A DNA stretch of 32,483 nucleotides from BMS3Abin12 sp964487445 (GCA_964487445.1 CAZAQG010000019.1:1-32483), one strand, 5' to 3'; shown: positions 24,169-32,337, counted from the first letter of the stretch. Made by a program: numbers and translations. Notes: generated by a model from the letters alone, not told the origin.

Positions 24169-26205
24169 TCAGTGCGCGCCGGGGCGTGCGTCGACCAGCA
24201 TCGGGAAGATCATCAGGTTGGCGCCCATCAGGTGCAGGCGCCGCTGCAGGGCCTGGGCGGTGTAGTTGTGCAGCATGCGGGTCAGCCAGTTCTCGTTCTT
24301 GAACGTGAGGCTCCCGGCGAAGAACACGCTGCCCGGGAACTTCTCCAGGATCTGCGTCGCGAGTTGCACGGCCCCGTCCACGGTGTCCGTGGCGACGCTG
24401 GCATAGCCTGCGGCGGCCAATCCGTTGGCGTGGCAGAAGTCCACGTACTTCTGCAGATCGGCCTGGACCGCCTCCTGCAGGTTGCTTACCCCCGCATCGC
24501 CCTTCATGGCGTTGCTGTCGACCTCGGCGACGCTGACGAACAGGTAGTTCCGGAAATGGCCGGGGAACAGCCGTTGTACGTTGAGCAGGGTGTGCATGCC
24601 CACGCCGCGGTGGCGCGAGACGAAGAACACCGCGGCCGGCTCGCCTTCGTAGAGTTCCGGCGCCGCGCCCGGCGGGGACTCCGGCAACTGGGTCAGGATC
24701 TCGTCGAGCGCCGCCAGTTGACGCTTGACCTGCTCGTAGTGGCGGCGCACGACCAGGCAGAACGCGATCAGGGAACCGGTGACCACCGCGGTCACCCAGC
24801 CGCCCTCGTCGAATTTCTCCAGTACCACCGCAACCAGGATCCCGGCGGCGGTCATCAGGCCGACCGCCGAGAGCAGCAGCCGCCACGGCCAACCCGGTTC
24901 CACCCCGCGGTTGCGCCACCAGTAGACGCACATCCCCAGCAGCGACAACGAAAAGGTGAGAAACACGTTCATGCTGTAGAGCACCACCAGCGTGGCGACC
25001 CTCCCGTCGGTCCATATCAGGATGATGAAGGCGGCCACGGCCATGAGCAGGACCCCGTTCTTGGTGACCAGCCGCTCCGAGAGATAAGAGAAGCGGGTCG
25101 GCAGCCAGTTGTCCACCGCCATGTTGGCCAGCACCATCGGGCCGGCCAGGAATCCGGTGTTGGCCGCCACCAGCAGCAGGCCGGCCTCGAGGATCAGAAC
25201 CAGCGTAACGAACAGGGTCCCCAGGTCCCAGCCGCCCCACTGCCAGTGGGAGGTGATGGTCGCGAACACGACGGCGTTGAGCGTCTTGTCGGGAACGGAA
25301 TGGGCGTTCCACAGCAGGTAGAGCAGGATGATCCCCCCGGCGATGAACGAAAGCGACAACGCCATGTAGAACATAGTCCACTTGCCGGTGGTGACGCGCG
25401 GCTCTTTCAACAGGTGCACGCTGTTGGAGACCGCCTCGATCCCGGTATAGGTGCCCCCGCCCAGAGCGTAGGCGCGCAGGAACAATGCGATTACGCCGAA
25501 CAGGCCGATCGACCCGGACAGGCGCGAGACGTCCGCCGTACTTGCAGGGTAGAGCGTGTCCAGGTGCCGCCAGTGCAGACCGATCCCATAGAGGATCAGG
25601 AAGGCGTGAGTGAGCACGAACCCGATAAATATAGGCATGAGGATCTTGATGGATTCCTTCATGCCGCGCAGGTTGAGCAGTGTGAGGACCGCCAGCAATA
25701 ACACGATGGTGCCGACGCGCAGTCCGGTCGTGTCCACCGGCAGAAAGCTGAATACCGCGTCGACCGCCGCGGAGATGGAGATCGCCACGGTCAGCACGTA
25801 GTCCACGACCAGCGCCGCCCCGGAGACCAGCCCGGCATGGCGGCCGAGCAGTTTGGTGGCGACCTTGTAGCCGCCGCCGCCGCTCGGGAATAACTCGATG
25901 ACCTGGTTGTAGCCGATCGCGATGATGAACACGGTCGCCGCCGTGGCCAGGGCCAGGTAGAGTCCGAGCGCCGTGTTGTTGCCGAGTGCCTTGAAGGCCT
26001 CTTCCGGACCGTAGCAGGCCGAGGACAGCCCGTCCGCACCGAGACCGATCCAGGCGAGAAAGGCGATCAGTGTGATGTGATGGCGGGTCTCCGGGGCGGT
26101 GGGATCACGCGGCGGGCCGAACACACGGCGTCGCAGCCGGTCCCAGGCACTGTCCCCGGAAGGTTGTGCAGGGGCGACGGACAGGTCCGCGTGGGGATCG
26201 GGCAT
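24169..26205 (-). CDS. APC-superfamily permease, KimA/YdaO-like
   Basis: A 678-residue membrane transporter with about 12 helices and a cytosolic C-terminal domain of roughly 190 residues. GADGLSSACYGPEEAF, VIELFPSGGGGYKVATKLLG and VVDYVLTVAISISAAVDAVF closely resemble KimA (YdaO), the c-di-AMP-regulated high-affinity K+ importer of Bacillus. KimA function is proposed by homology; amino-acid transport by another APC branch cannot be excluded. The protein is about 70 residues longer than KimA (607). The 513 bp upstream (26206-26718) carries only REP hairpins. Its neighbour on the other side is a K+/H+ antiporter, hinting at a potassium-homeostasis cluster. Confidence 0.85.
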   Translation of the reverse strand: MPDPHADLSVAPAQPSGDSAWDRLRRRVFGPPRDPTAPETRHHITLIAFLAWIGLGADGLSSACYGPEEAFKALGNNTALGLYLALATAATVFIIAIGYNQVIELFPSGGGGYKVATKLLGRHAGLVSGAALVVDYVLTVAISISAAVDAVFSFLPVDTTGLRVGTIVLLLAVLTLLNLRGMKESIKILMPIFIGFVLTHAFLILYGIGLHWRHLDTLYPASTADVSRLSGSIGLFGVIALFLRAYALGGGTYTGIEAVSNSVHLLKEPRVTTGKWTMFYMALSLSFIAGGIILLYLLWNAHSVPDKTLNAVVFATITSHWQWGGWDLGTLFVTLVLILEAGLLLVAANTGFLAGPMVLANMAVDNWLPTRFSYLSERLVTKNGVLLMAVAAFIILIWTDGRVATLVVLYSMNVFLTFSLSLLGMCVYWWRNRGVEPGWPWRLLLSAVGLMTAAGILVAVVLEKFDEGGWVTAVVTGSLIAFCLVVRRHYEQVKRQLAALDEILTQLPESPPGAAPELYEGEPAAVFFVSRHRGVGMHTLLNVQRLFPGHFRNYLFVSVAEVDSNAMKGDAGVSNLQEAVQADLQKYVDFCHANGLAAAGYASVATDTVDGAVQLATQILEKFPGSVFFAGSLTFKNENWLTRMLHNYTAQALQRRLHLMGANLMIFPMLVDARPGAH

Positions 26206-26510
26206 AGGCGCCGGCTGCGGTTGGAAGTCAGAGATGCGCCGGGGCGTCTGGCTGCGCGCCGTGCGGCGGGGTCGAGGCGGTTGGTATCGGCATGCCCTTC
26301 ACGATTCAGATTGCTCGCGGTCCGTGCCGCTCCGGCCGGCTCCCGGCGCTTGTCACGCGGCGCCGGGTGCGGAAACGGAGCCGATTGTGCCACAAGCACA
26401 CCGACGACGCACCCGCACGCGGCATAGCCACCTCGCCGGGTCGGGAAACGGCCCCTTCCCCGACCGGGACCATCGAACCCCACGGCCCGGCCACCGCCCC
26501 GATCGGGCGT

Positions 26511-26536
26511 CGTCGGCGGGGCGCGCCCCGCCCTAC
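26511..26536 (-). repeat. GTAG-type REP hairpin, copy 1
   Basis: On the minus strand the 26-bp unit begins GTAGGGCGGGGCG and ends CCGACG. Positions 5-22 form a perfect 9-bp palindrome. The GTAG head is a known hallmark of REPs recognised by RAYT transposases. It points opposite to copy 2. Confidence 0.75.
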
Positions 26537-26608
26537 CGGGGGATGCCCTGGCCCCGGCGGGGCCAAGTGCCGCCCTGATCGAGGGTTTCTGCGCGCTCCG
26601 GTATTCCT

Positions 26609-26634
26609 GTAGGGCCGGGCGCGCCCGGCCGACG
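26609..26634 (+). repeat. GTAG-type REP hairpin, copy 2
   Basis: On the plus strand the unit begins GTAGGGCCGGGCG and ends CCGACG. It differs from copy 1 at unit positions 8 (C for G) and 19 (G for C), which pair with each other, so the stem is preserved by a compensatory change. Only an 72-bp gap separates the two inverted copies, a BIME-like arrangement between the permease and DUF488 gene. Confidence 0.75.
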
Positions 26635-26654
26635 TCGTTGATCTTCGCGATGGC

Positions 26655-26741
26655 GTTCAAGGGGTCAGAGTACTTGAAATCACCAGCGGCGCCTTAAGAG
26701 GTCGGCATGGTTTCGATTTCAAGTACTCTGACCCCTTGAAC
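26655..26741. repeat. Palindromic element, copy A (perfect 27-bp arms)
   Basis: Arms 26655-26681 and 26715-26741 are perfect 27-bp inverted repeats; each includes GGGGTCAGAGTACTTGAAAT or its complement. The 33-bp centre contains CACCAGCGGCGCC. It is about 95% identical to copy B (27102-27186) in direct orientation. Copy A supplies the stop codon of the DUF488 gene. Confidence 0.85.
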
Positions 26742-27075
26742 TCAGTACGTGCGCCAGCACCACGGCACTGTTGTGGGTCTCGTCGCGCGCCGCATAGACG
26801 AGAGTCAGGGTCGCGTCGCGCGCGAGCCGGCGCAGTTGTGCAAGTTCCTCGTCGTGCCCGCGCAGTTCCGTGGTATAGCGGTGCTCGAACTCCTCCCAGC
26901 GCGCCGGGTCATGTCCGAACCATTTGCGCAGTTCGGTGCTCGGCGCGATCTCCTTCATCCACTGATCGATATGCGCGTCCTCCTTGCGCAGGCCGCGCGG
27001 CCAGAGCCGTTCGACGAGAATCCGGACGCCGTCGGAGCGTGCCGGTTTTTCGTAGACCCGTTTGAGGTTGATCAT
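26719..27075 (-). CDS. DUF488-family protein between palindromic repeats
   Basis: A 118-residue DUF488 family protein, known only by its small conserved fold. MINLKRVYEKPARSDGVRI, VERLWPRGLRKEDAHIDQW, SPSTELRKWFGHDP-like PSTELRKWFGHDPARWEEF and YAARDETHNSAVVL are the conserved blocks. Function is unknown; some family members sit near stress or nucleic-acid genes. The last codons (about SSRGQST) and the stop at 26719-26721 lie inside repeat copy A, so the natural C-terminus may have been replaced. Copy B lies 26 bp upstream of the start, so the gene is framed by direct repeats. This suggests capture or mobility of a small cassette. Confidence 0.85.
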   Translation of the reverse strand: MINLKRVYEKPARSDGVRILVERLWPRGLRKEDAHIDQWMKEIAPSTELRKWFGHDPARWEEFEHRYTTELRGHDEELAQLRRLARDATLTLVYAARDETHNSAVVLAHVLSSRGQST

Positions 27076-27101
27076 AGTGTGAATCCCTCGCCGCGTGCCG
27101 C

Positions 27102-27186
27102 GAGTTCAAGGGGTCAGAGTACTTGAAATCACCAGCGGCGGCTTACGAGGTCAGCATGGTTTCGATTTCAATGACCCCTTGAACTC
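27102..27186. repeat. Palindromic element, copy B (6-bp deletion in one arm)
   Basis: Arm 27102-27116 (GAGTTCAAGGGGTCA) pairs with 27172-27186. Relative to copy A one arm lacks GTACTC, and the centre differs by a few bases. Direct orientation relative to copy A, about 360 bp apart between them, with the DUF488 gene inside. Confidence 0.85.
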
Positions 27187-27343
27187 TCAAATCCCGGTCG
27201 GGCTGCCGGTCCGGCAGCCGGAGCAGCGCCTGCGCCAGCCGCATCGGCGCCGCGGCGGGGTCGCTCACCCATCCGAGGTCGATCTCCACCAGGCAGTGCA
27301 TCGCGTCGCGGTCTTTCGCTGCCGCAGGGGCGCTCGTGTCCAT
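27143..27343 (-). CDS. Small hypothetical protein whose tail lies in repeat copy B
   Basis: A possible 66-residue protein starting ATG 27343 (MDTSAPAAAKDRDAMHCLVE) and ending inside the repeat element (about VIEIETMLTS). I recognise no family. The hydrophobic-polar pattern LVEIDLGWVSDPAAAPMRLAQALL is protein-like, but no clear ribosome site precedes it, so it may be a spurious frame or a fragment cut by the element. The GC-rich 27344-27532 stretch has no gene. Confidence 0.3.
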   Translation of the reverse strand: MDTSAPAAAKDRDAMHCLVEIDLGWVSDPAAAPMRLAQALLRLPDRQPDRDLRVQGVIEIETMLTS

Positions 27344-27532
27344 ACTACAGCGGCATGCGCACAGGGACGCCGGGTGGTGCGCCGCCGGGTGCGGTGGGAG
27401 GGAGGCTATACTGAAATAGGGTCCGAGGCGGTGTCCCGCGTGGATCGGGACGGGAGCGCGGGCGGGCGGTCGGAACGATCCGCGCGAGGTGACGGGTGAG
27501 AGCCCGGGATCGGCGATAGGGGAGGGTTCATC

Positions 27533-28003
27533 ATGGGTATGGCGGCGACACTGCAGCGTTACCTGATCCGCCAGGGTGTGGACTATGACGTGGTGGCGCA
27601 TCCGCAGACCGGATGCAGCCTGGAGACCGCGCAGGCCGCCCACATCCCGGGCGGGCGGCTCGCCAAGGGCGTGATTCTCGAGGACGAGGCGGGATACCTG
27701 ATGGCGGTGGTCCCGGCCGATCACCACCTGCGTCTCGGCGCCGTGCGCGCACTCCTCCATCGCAACGTCGATCTGGCCACGGAACCGGAATTGGAGGCGT
27801 TGTTCGAGGATTGCGCCCCCGGAGCGGTGCCCCCGTTGGGTCCGGCCTACGGGCTCGAGACGGTGGTGGACGAGGGCCTCGCCGAGCAGCCGGAACTGTA
27901 CTTCGAGGCGGGGGATCACGAGGAACTCGTGCACGTTCCCACGGAACGGTTTTTCGAGCTGCTCGGGTCTGCGCACCGCGGGGCGATCGCCGGACTGCCC
28001 TGA
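27533..28003 (+). CDS. YbaK/EbsC-family aminoacyl-tRNA deacylase
   Basis: A 156-residue YbaK/ProX-like protein of the trans-editing superfamily that hydrolyses mischarged tRNAs. LIRQGVDYDVVAHPQTGCSL starts the domain; LAKGVILEDEAGYLMAVVPA carries the conserved Lys, and PPLGPAYGLETVVDEGLAEQPE is the conserved Gly-Pro loop region. GGGGAGGG (27519-27526) precedes the ATG. Which tRNA it edits is not clear from sequence. A strong terminator follows 30 bp downstream, so it is probably monocistronic. Confidence 0.87.
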   Translation: MGMAATLQRYLIRQGVDYDVVAHPQTGCSLETAQAAHIPGGRLAKGVILEDEAGYLMAVVPADHHLRLGAVRALLHRNVDLATEPELEALFEDCAPGAVPPLGPAYGLETVVDEGLAEQPELYFEAGDHEELVHVPTERFFELLGSAHRGAIAGLP

Positions 28004-28032
28004 GACGGACTGCTCTCGTGCCGGAAGGAGGA

Positions 28033-28062
28033 CGCGCCTGCGGGAGACCCCGCAGGCGCGTT
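28033..28062 (+). terminator. Intrinsic terminator after the YbaK-like gene
   Basis: CGCGCCTGCGGG (28033-28044) pairs perfectly with CCCGCAGGCGCG (28049-28060), a 12-bp stem with AGAC loop, followed by TTGTGTT. It lies 30 bp after the stop codon. Confidence 0.8.
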
Positions 28063-28069
28063 GTGTTGC

Positions 28070-28222
28070 GCGTGTCCGACGGTGCCGAACGTACGGCGGG
28101 CGAGCACCGTGCGGGGAGGCGCAACCGGTGCGGCGGGAACCGCATCGCGGATCGCGCGCTCGCGCGCGGGCGTTTGGCGGTGGTGTATGATCCGGCAAGG
28201 CACGCGTGTCCGACGGTGCCGA
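28070..28222. repeat. 19-bp perfect direct repeat
   Basis: GCGTGTCCGACGGTGCCGA occurs at 28070-28088 and again at 28204-28222, 134 bp apart. The second copy sits in a GGCAC/GTGCC stem (28199-28220). The 307-bp gap between the YbaK-like gene and sirB1 holds these repeats, the terminator and a TATGAT box at 28186-28191; no gene is seen. Confidence 0.6.
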
Positions 28223-28310
28223 TCCCCGGAGCGGGCGGCCCCCGTCCCCGTCGGCGGATTGCATGGTGGGCGCTCGTGCCCCGCACGGCGGAGTCGGAGG
28301 GAGGCGCGGC

Positions 28311-29141
28311 ATGGGAGCGGATGTGGCCGGCGGACTGCGCCGACTCATGGCGCATCGGAAGGACAGTCCGGTGCTCGCCCGTGGTGCGCTGGAGATCGCC
28401 CGCCTGGAATACCCGGACCTCGATCCCGATGCGTATCTGCGGCGCCTGGACGACTACGCGGAGCGGGTGCGCGCGGCCGGCGGTACCGGGCTCACCGACC
28501 AAGTGCTCGCCCTGAACCGGATCCTGTTTCGTGAAGAGGGTTATGCCGGCAACCTCGAAGAGTACTACGACCCGCGCAACAGCTTTCTCAACGAGGTGAT
28601 GGACCGCAGGCTCGGCCTGCCCATCACGCTCTCGATCGTCTATCTGGAGGTCGGCCGACGCGTGGGACTGCCGGTCGAGGGGGTCTCGTTTCCGGGTCAC
28701 TTCCTAGTCAAACTGCCGGTGCAGGGCGGGGCGCTGGTGCTCGATCCGTTCGACGCCGGACGTTCGCTGGATGAGGAGGATCTGCAGGAACAACTCGCGC
28801 AGGTCTATGGCGATGATCCGGTGCCGCCCGTGGCCGGGCTCCTGAATGCCGCCTCGCCGCGGGAAATCCTGGTGCGGTTGCTGCGTAACCTGAAGGGCGT
28901 GTATCTGCAGCGCAATCAGTTGGAGAAGGTCCTCGAGGTGATGAACTGTGTGCTCGCAATCGCCCCGGAACTGGCCCCCGAGGTCCGCGATCGCGGGCGG
29001 CTGCTGGAACGGCTGGAGTGCTTGCGCCCGGCGCTCGAGGACTACCATCGCTACCTCGAACTGGTGCCGGACGCGGCGGATTCCGATCAGGTGCGCAGCG
29101 ACCTGATACGGATCCAACAGGACGCCCAACGTATCCACTGA
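28311..29141 (+). CDS. sirB1: SirB1/YchA-like transglutaminase-fold protein with TPR tail
   Basis: A 276-residue SirB1 family protein. The N-terminal domain ARGALEIARLEYPDLDPDAYL precedes a transglutaminase-like core with DPRNSFLNEVMDRRLGLPIT and VEGVSFPGHFLVKL containing a His. The C-terminal ~100 residues (YLQRNQLEKVLEVMNCVLAI...LEDYHRYLELVPDA) form tetratricopeptide-like helices. E. coli SirB1 has 269 residues. Function is not established; membrane or septal roles have been suggested for relatives. Start ATG 28311 follows GGAGGGAGG with good spacing; the frame opens further upstream without homology. It converges with mltF. Confidence 0.87.
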   Translation: MGADVAGGLRRLMAHRKDSPVLARGALEIARLEYPDLDPDAYLRRLDDYAERVRAAGGTGLTDQVLALNRILFREEGYAGNLEEYYDPRNSFLNEVMDRRLGLPITLSIVYLEVGRRVGLPVEGVSFPGHFLVKLPVQGGALVLDPFDAGRSLDEEDLQEQLAQVYGDDPVPPVAGLLNAASPREILVRLLRNLKGVYLQRNQLEKVLEVMNCVLAIAPELAPEVRDRGRLLERLECLRPALEDYHRYLELVPDAADSDQVRSDLIRIQQDAQRIH

Positions 29142-29189
29142 GGACCCGCAGACCCATGAGTGATCGCGGCGGGGCCCCGCGACGTCGTC

Positions 29190-29207
29190 GGCGGGCCTCG
29201 GCCCGCC
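29190..29207. other. Hairpin between convergent sirB1 and mltF
   Basis: GGCGGGC (29190-29196), loop CTCG, GCCCGCC (29201-29207): a perfect stem symmetric on both strands. No U-run on either side; a transcription pause or REP-like unit is possible. Confidence 0.4.
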
Positions 29208-29228
29208 TCGCCGGGATTCGCGCATCCC

Positions 29229-30602
29229 CTACATCCTGGGTTCGGACCCGGCCGTGGCGAGGTGGTGTTGCAGGATATTCCGGTAGTTGCGGATCCGATT
29301 GACGTACTGTACCGGCTCGCCGCCGCGGGCGTAACCGTGCTTCAGGGTACGGTAATAGCGCTCGCGCGCGAGCAGCGGCAGCACCTGTGCCAAGCTGCTC
29401 CAGCGATTCGGATTCCGGCCCAGGCGGCGCGCCAGCACGCGGGCATCGCGGATGTGGCCCAGGCCGATGTTGTACGCGGCGAGGGCGAACCACGTGCGGT
29501 CCGGTTCGCGGATGGCCTTCGGCAGGCGCGCACGCAGTTGCGCAAGGTAGCGGGCCCCGCCGAGGATGCTCTGGCGCGCGTTGAGCCGGCTCTTGACGTT
29601 CATCTCGCGCGCGGTGTGCAGGGTGAGCATCATCATGCCCCGCACGCCGGTGGGACTCGCGGCGCGCGGGTTCCAGTGCGATTCCTGGTAGGACTGCGCG
29701 GCGAGCAGGGCCCAGCCCAGCTTCACGCCGCGTGCCGCGCGCTCGAAGGTCGCTCGGAACCGGGGCAGGCGTGTGCGGATGCGGCGCAGGAAGACGCGCG
29801 TGTCGACGTAGTTGAAAAGCTGTATATAGCCATAGTACTTGTTCAGGGTCTGCGCCAGAGCGCCGCTGCGGCGATATCCGACGAACCACTTGTCGACTGC
29901 GCGCTGCAGGGCGCGGGCGGTGCGCGGCATGGCCCAAGCCAGCGATTGCGGTTTGGTGAGGTCGAAGGCGACAATGAGTTCGGGGTAGTAGCGTCGGTTG
30001 ATGGCGACGATGCTCGAGTCCGCGACCGTGCACTCGATACTGCGCCGCCAGACCGCCGCCAGCAGCTCTTCACTACTGCGATCCGGATCGGTGCGCCAGT
30101 GCAGCTTCGGGTACGAGCGCTTGAGTGCCGTCAACCGCTCCACGTAGCTGCTGTCCGCCGCGACCACCAGTTGCGCGTCGGCGAGGTCCGCCACCGAGCG
30201 CGGGTGCTTGCCGCCGCGCCGGCATACCACCTGCTGGCGGACCTGCTGGTAGGTCGGGCCGAAGAGGAAGTCGGCGCGCCGCGCGCGGGTGCGGGTGAGG
30301 CCCGCGGCCGCCACGTCCCCGCGCCCGGCGCGCAGCGCCTGCAGGATCTCCGCGGTGCTGTCGAGCACGACGAATTTCGCCTTGACGCCCAGATACCGGG
30401 CGAAGGCCCGGGCCATGTCATACTCCGGGCCGGTCGGCTCGTCGTGCTCCTCATAGTAGCTGGTCGGGGCATTGCGGGTGAGGATCACAAGCTCGCCGCG
30501 CGCGCGGATCGCCGTGGGCGAATGGCCGGCGAGTCCGGCGCTGCAGCCGACGAGCCCGGCGAGCGCGACGACACAGGCGGCGAAGCGCAGAGTACGCCGC
30601 AA
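29229..30602 (-). CDS. mltF: Membrane-bound lytic murein transglycosylase F
   Basis: A 457-residue MltF lipoprotein that cleaves peptidoglycan between MurNAc and GlcNAc. A periplasmic solute-binding (SBP_bac_3) domain runs from about AIRARGELVILTRNAP to about residue 240 and is followed by the SLT domain with catalytic Glu in QESHWNPRAASPTGVRG. From a TTG start at 30602 the N-terminus MRRTLRFAACVVALAGLVGC is an exact lipoprotein signal peptide, with lipidated Cys at 20. The frame also opens at GTG 30719, giving 39 additional non-signal-like residues. TTG 30602 is preferred on this basis, not on a strong ribosome site. The 429-bp gap to the Fic gene holds repeat copy 2. Confidence 0.9.
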   Translation of the reverse strand: MRRTLRFAACVVALAGLVGCSAGLAGHSPTAIRARGELVILTRNAPTSYYEEHDEPTGPEYDMARAFARYLGVKAKFVVLDSTAEILQALRAGRGDVAAAGLTRTRARRADFLFGPTYQQVRQQVVCRRGGKHPRSVADLADAQLVVAADSSYVERLTALKRSYPKLHWRTDPDRSSEELLAAVWRRSIECTVADSSIVAINRRYYPELIVAFDLTKPQSLAWAMPRTARALQRAVDKWFVGYRRSGALAQTLNKYYGYIQLFNYVDTRVFLRRIRTRLPRFRATFERAARGVKLGWALLAAQSYQESHWNPRAASPTGVRGMMMLTLHTAREMNVKSRLNARQSILGGARYLAQLRARLPKAIREPDRTWFALAAYNIGLGHIRDARVLARRLGRNPNRWSSLAQVLPLLARERYYRTLKHGYARGGEPVQYVNRIRNYRNILQHHLATAGSEPRM

Positions 30603-30738
30603 CCCCCGCGCCCCGACCGCCGGTCCTTCCCCCCACGCGTCGAGGGCCGGCCGGGTGTCGTTGGGTTTCGTTCGCGGTCGCACGACCCCGAGTCTATAGC
30701 AACGGCCCCGGGATGCCACGCCCGGCGGGATCTAACCA

Positions 30739-30785
30739 GCGGGGTCAGGCTTGACATATGGGTATTCGCGGGCCTCTTTACGATA
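30739..30785 (+). repeat. 47-bp dispersed repeat, copy 2
   Basis: Reverse-complement partner of 3169-3215, 44/47 identical, beginning GCGGGGTCAGGCTTGACATA. The GGGGTCAG start resembles the palindromic elements at 26655 and 27102. Nothing else recognisable is found between here and 31031. Confidence 0.7.
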
Positions 30786-31031
30786 CGGACACTCCCGGTT
30801 GGGCTTCACGCCACTGCGGCGAGGCCGTGCTCGACGTGCGGAAGAGTGGCGAAGAGACTGCGGTCGTGGAGGCGAGGAGAGCAGGCCGAAGATAAACGGG
30901 TCCTTCCAAGCCACGCCCCCGGGAGCCGCTGGTAGTTTGCCATGCCCGGCTCTCTTGTTTAGACTTAGCCGCATAAGTATGAATATCCGCGCTCGCTATT
31001 TAATGTTCCTGAGCCCGGAGGCCCAATCGGA

Positions 31032-32195
31032 GTGAAACGCGGAGAAACCGGCAGGTATGAGGAGACCCTCCTCGGCGGTGAGCGGGTCCGTGCCTTCGTC
31101 CCCGCTCCGCTGCCACCCATCCCGCGGTTGGCGATGGAGGGGGCGCTCCAGCCGCTGCTCGAAGCCGCGGTGCTCGCCATCGGCCGGCTCGACGGAGTCT
31201 CGTCGCTGCTGCCGGACAAGGCACTCTTCCTCTATGCCTATGTCCGCAAGGAAGCGGTGCTGTCCTCCCAGATCGAGGGGACGCAATCCTCGCTCTCCGA
31301 CCTGCTGCTCTTCGAACTCGATGAAACGTCCGGCGTGCCGCTCGACGACGTTGTGGAGGTGTCCAACTACGTCGCCGCGCTCGACCGCGGTCTGGCCCGG
31401 CTGCGCGATGGATTCCCCCTTTCGAACCGCCTGATCCGCGAGATCCATGGCGTGCTGCTCTCGCGCGGCCGCGGTAGCGGCAAGGATCCCGGCGAGTTCC
31501 GCCGCTCGCAGAACTGGATCGGCGGCAGCCGTCCGGGCAACGCGGCATTCGTGCCGCCGCCGCACCCGGCCGTGCCCGATTGCATGGCGGCGCTCGAGCG
31601 ATTCCTGCATGCTGAAGACGACGGCCTGCCGGTGCTGGTGCGGGCCGGGCTCGCGCATGTGCAGTTCGAGACGATCCATCCGTTCCTCGACGGTAATGGC
31701 CGCGTCGGCCGGCTGCTCATTACCTTCCTGCTCTGCCATGCCGGCGTGCTGCGGGAACCCCTTCTGTACCTGAGCCTCTACTTCAAGCAGCATCGCTCCA
31801 TCTACTATGAGCTGCTCGACCGCGTGCGTTGGGATGGTGACTGGGAGGCGTGGCTGAAGTTCTTCCTGGAAGGGGTGAAGCAGGTCGCGGAGGGTGCGGT
31901 GTCCACCGCGGAACGGCTTGGGGAGATGTTCCGGACCGACCGGTCGCGGGTCGAAGCGACCGGTCGCCGTGCGGGGTCGGCATTGCGCGTGCACGAGGCG
32001 CTCAAGGCGCGACCGGTCGTGTCCATGCCGGCCCTGCGCGATACGACCGGCCTCTCGTTTCCCGCGGTCTCCTCGGCGATGGATTTGCTGGTCGAGCGTG
32101 GGATTGCACGCGAGCTAACCGGCAAGCGCCGCAACCGGCTGTTCGTCTACGATCGCTACCTCGCCATCCTGAATGAGGGAACGGAGCGCCCGTGA
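31032..32195 (+). CDS. Fic-family protein (AMPylase) with N-terminal inhibitory motif
   Basis: A 387-residue Fic protein, which transfers AMP or other nucleotides to hydroxyl groups. The active site HPFLDGNGRVGR is at residues 216-227. The inhibitory motif [S/T]xxxE[G/N] is S78-x3-E82-G83, placed N-terminally, so it is a self-restrained class II Fic protein. About residues 320-385 form a winged-helix-like domain (LRDTTGLSFPAVSSAMDLLVERGIA in shorthand). Start is GTG 31032 with GGAGG at 31017-31021. There is no separate antitoxin. It lies beside a repeat and an IS remnant, in a possibly variable locus. Confidence 0.92.
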   Translation: MKRGETGRYEETLLGGERVRAFVPAPLPPIPRLAMEGALQPLLEAAVLAIGRLDGVSSLLPDKALFLYAYVRKEAVLSSQIEGTQSSLSDLLLFELDETSGVPLDDVVEVSNYVAALDRGLARLRDGFPLSNRLIREIHGVLLSRGRGSGKDPGEFRRSQNWIGGSRPGNAAFVPPPHPAVPDCMAALERFLHAEDDGLPVLVRAGLAHVQFETIHPFLDGNGRVGRLLITFLLCHAGVLREPLLYLSLYFKQHRSIYYELLDRVRWDGDWEAWLKFFLEGVKQVAEGAVSTAERLGEMFRTDRSRVEATGRRAGSALRVHEALKARPVVSMPALRDTTGLSFPAVSSAMDLLVERGIARELTGKRRNRLFVYDRYLAILNEGTERP

Positions 32196-32216
32196 GCACC
32201 GCAGTCTCCGTTGCCC

Positions 32217-32250
32217 GTAGCCTGGATGAAGCGTAGCGGAATCCCGGGAG
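32217..32250 (+). repeat. GTAG-CCTGGAT REP-like hairpin, copy C
   Basis: It reads GTAGCCTGGATGAAGCG and closes with AATCCCGGGAG. Related to the minus-strand copy at 3106-3137 and copy at 3048-3078. Located 21 bp past the Fic stop, before the transposase relic. Confidence 0.7.
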
Positions 32251-32337
32251 CGATCTTCCATACTAAGGCTCCTCGGCAGAATTTGTGGGAAAATGTGCCG
32301 TATTTTGGTCGAGAAGCGGAGAGACGGGAAGCTCTGA

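Noticed and set aside
28060..28310. CRISPR-like repeats
   Set aside because: Only two copies of a 19-bp repeat 134 bp apart, no third copy or regular spacing, no cas genes.
27531..28700. Minus-strand frame of 389 codons across the YbaK-like and sirB1 genes
   Set aside because: Opposes two recognisable plus-strand genes with ribosome sites; biased composition.
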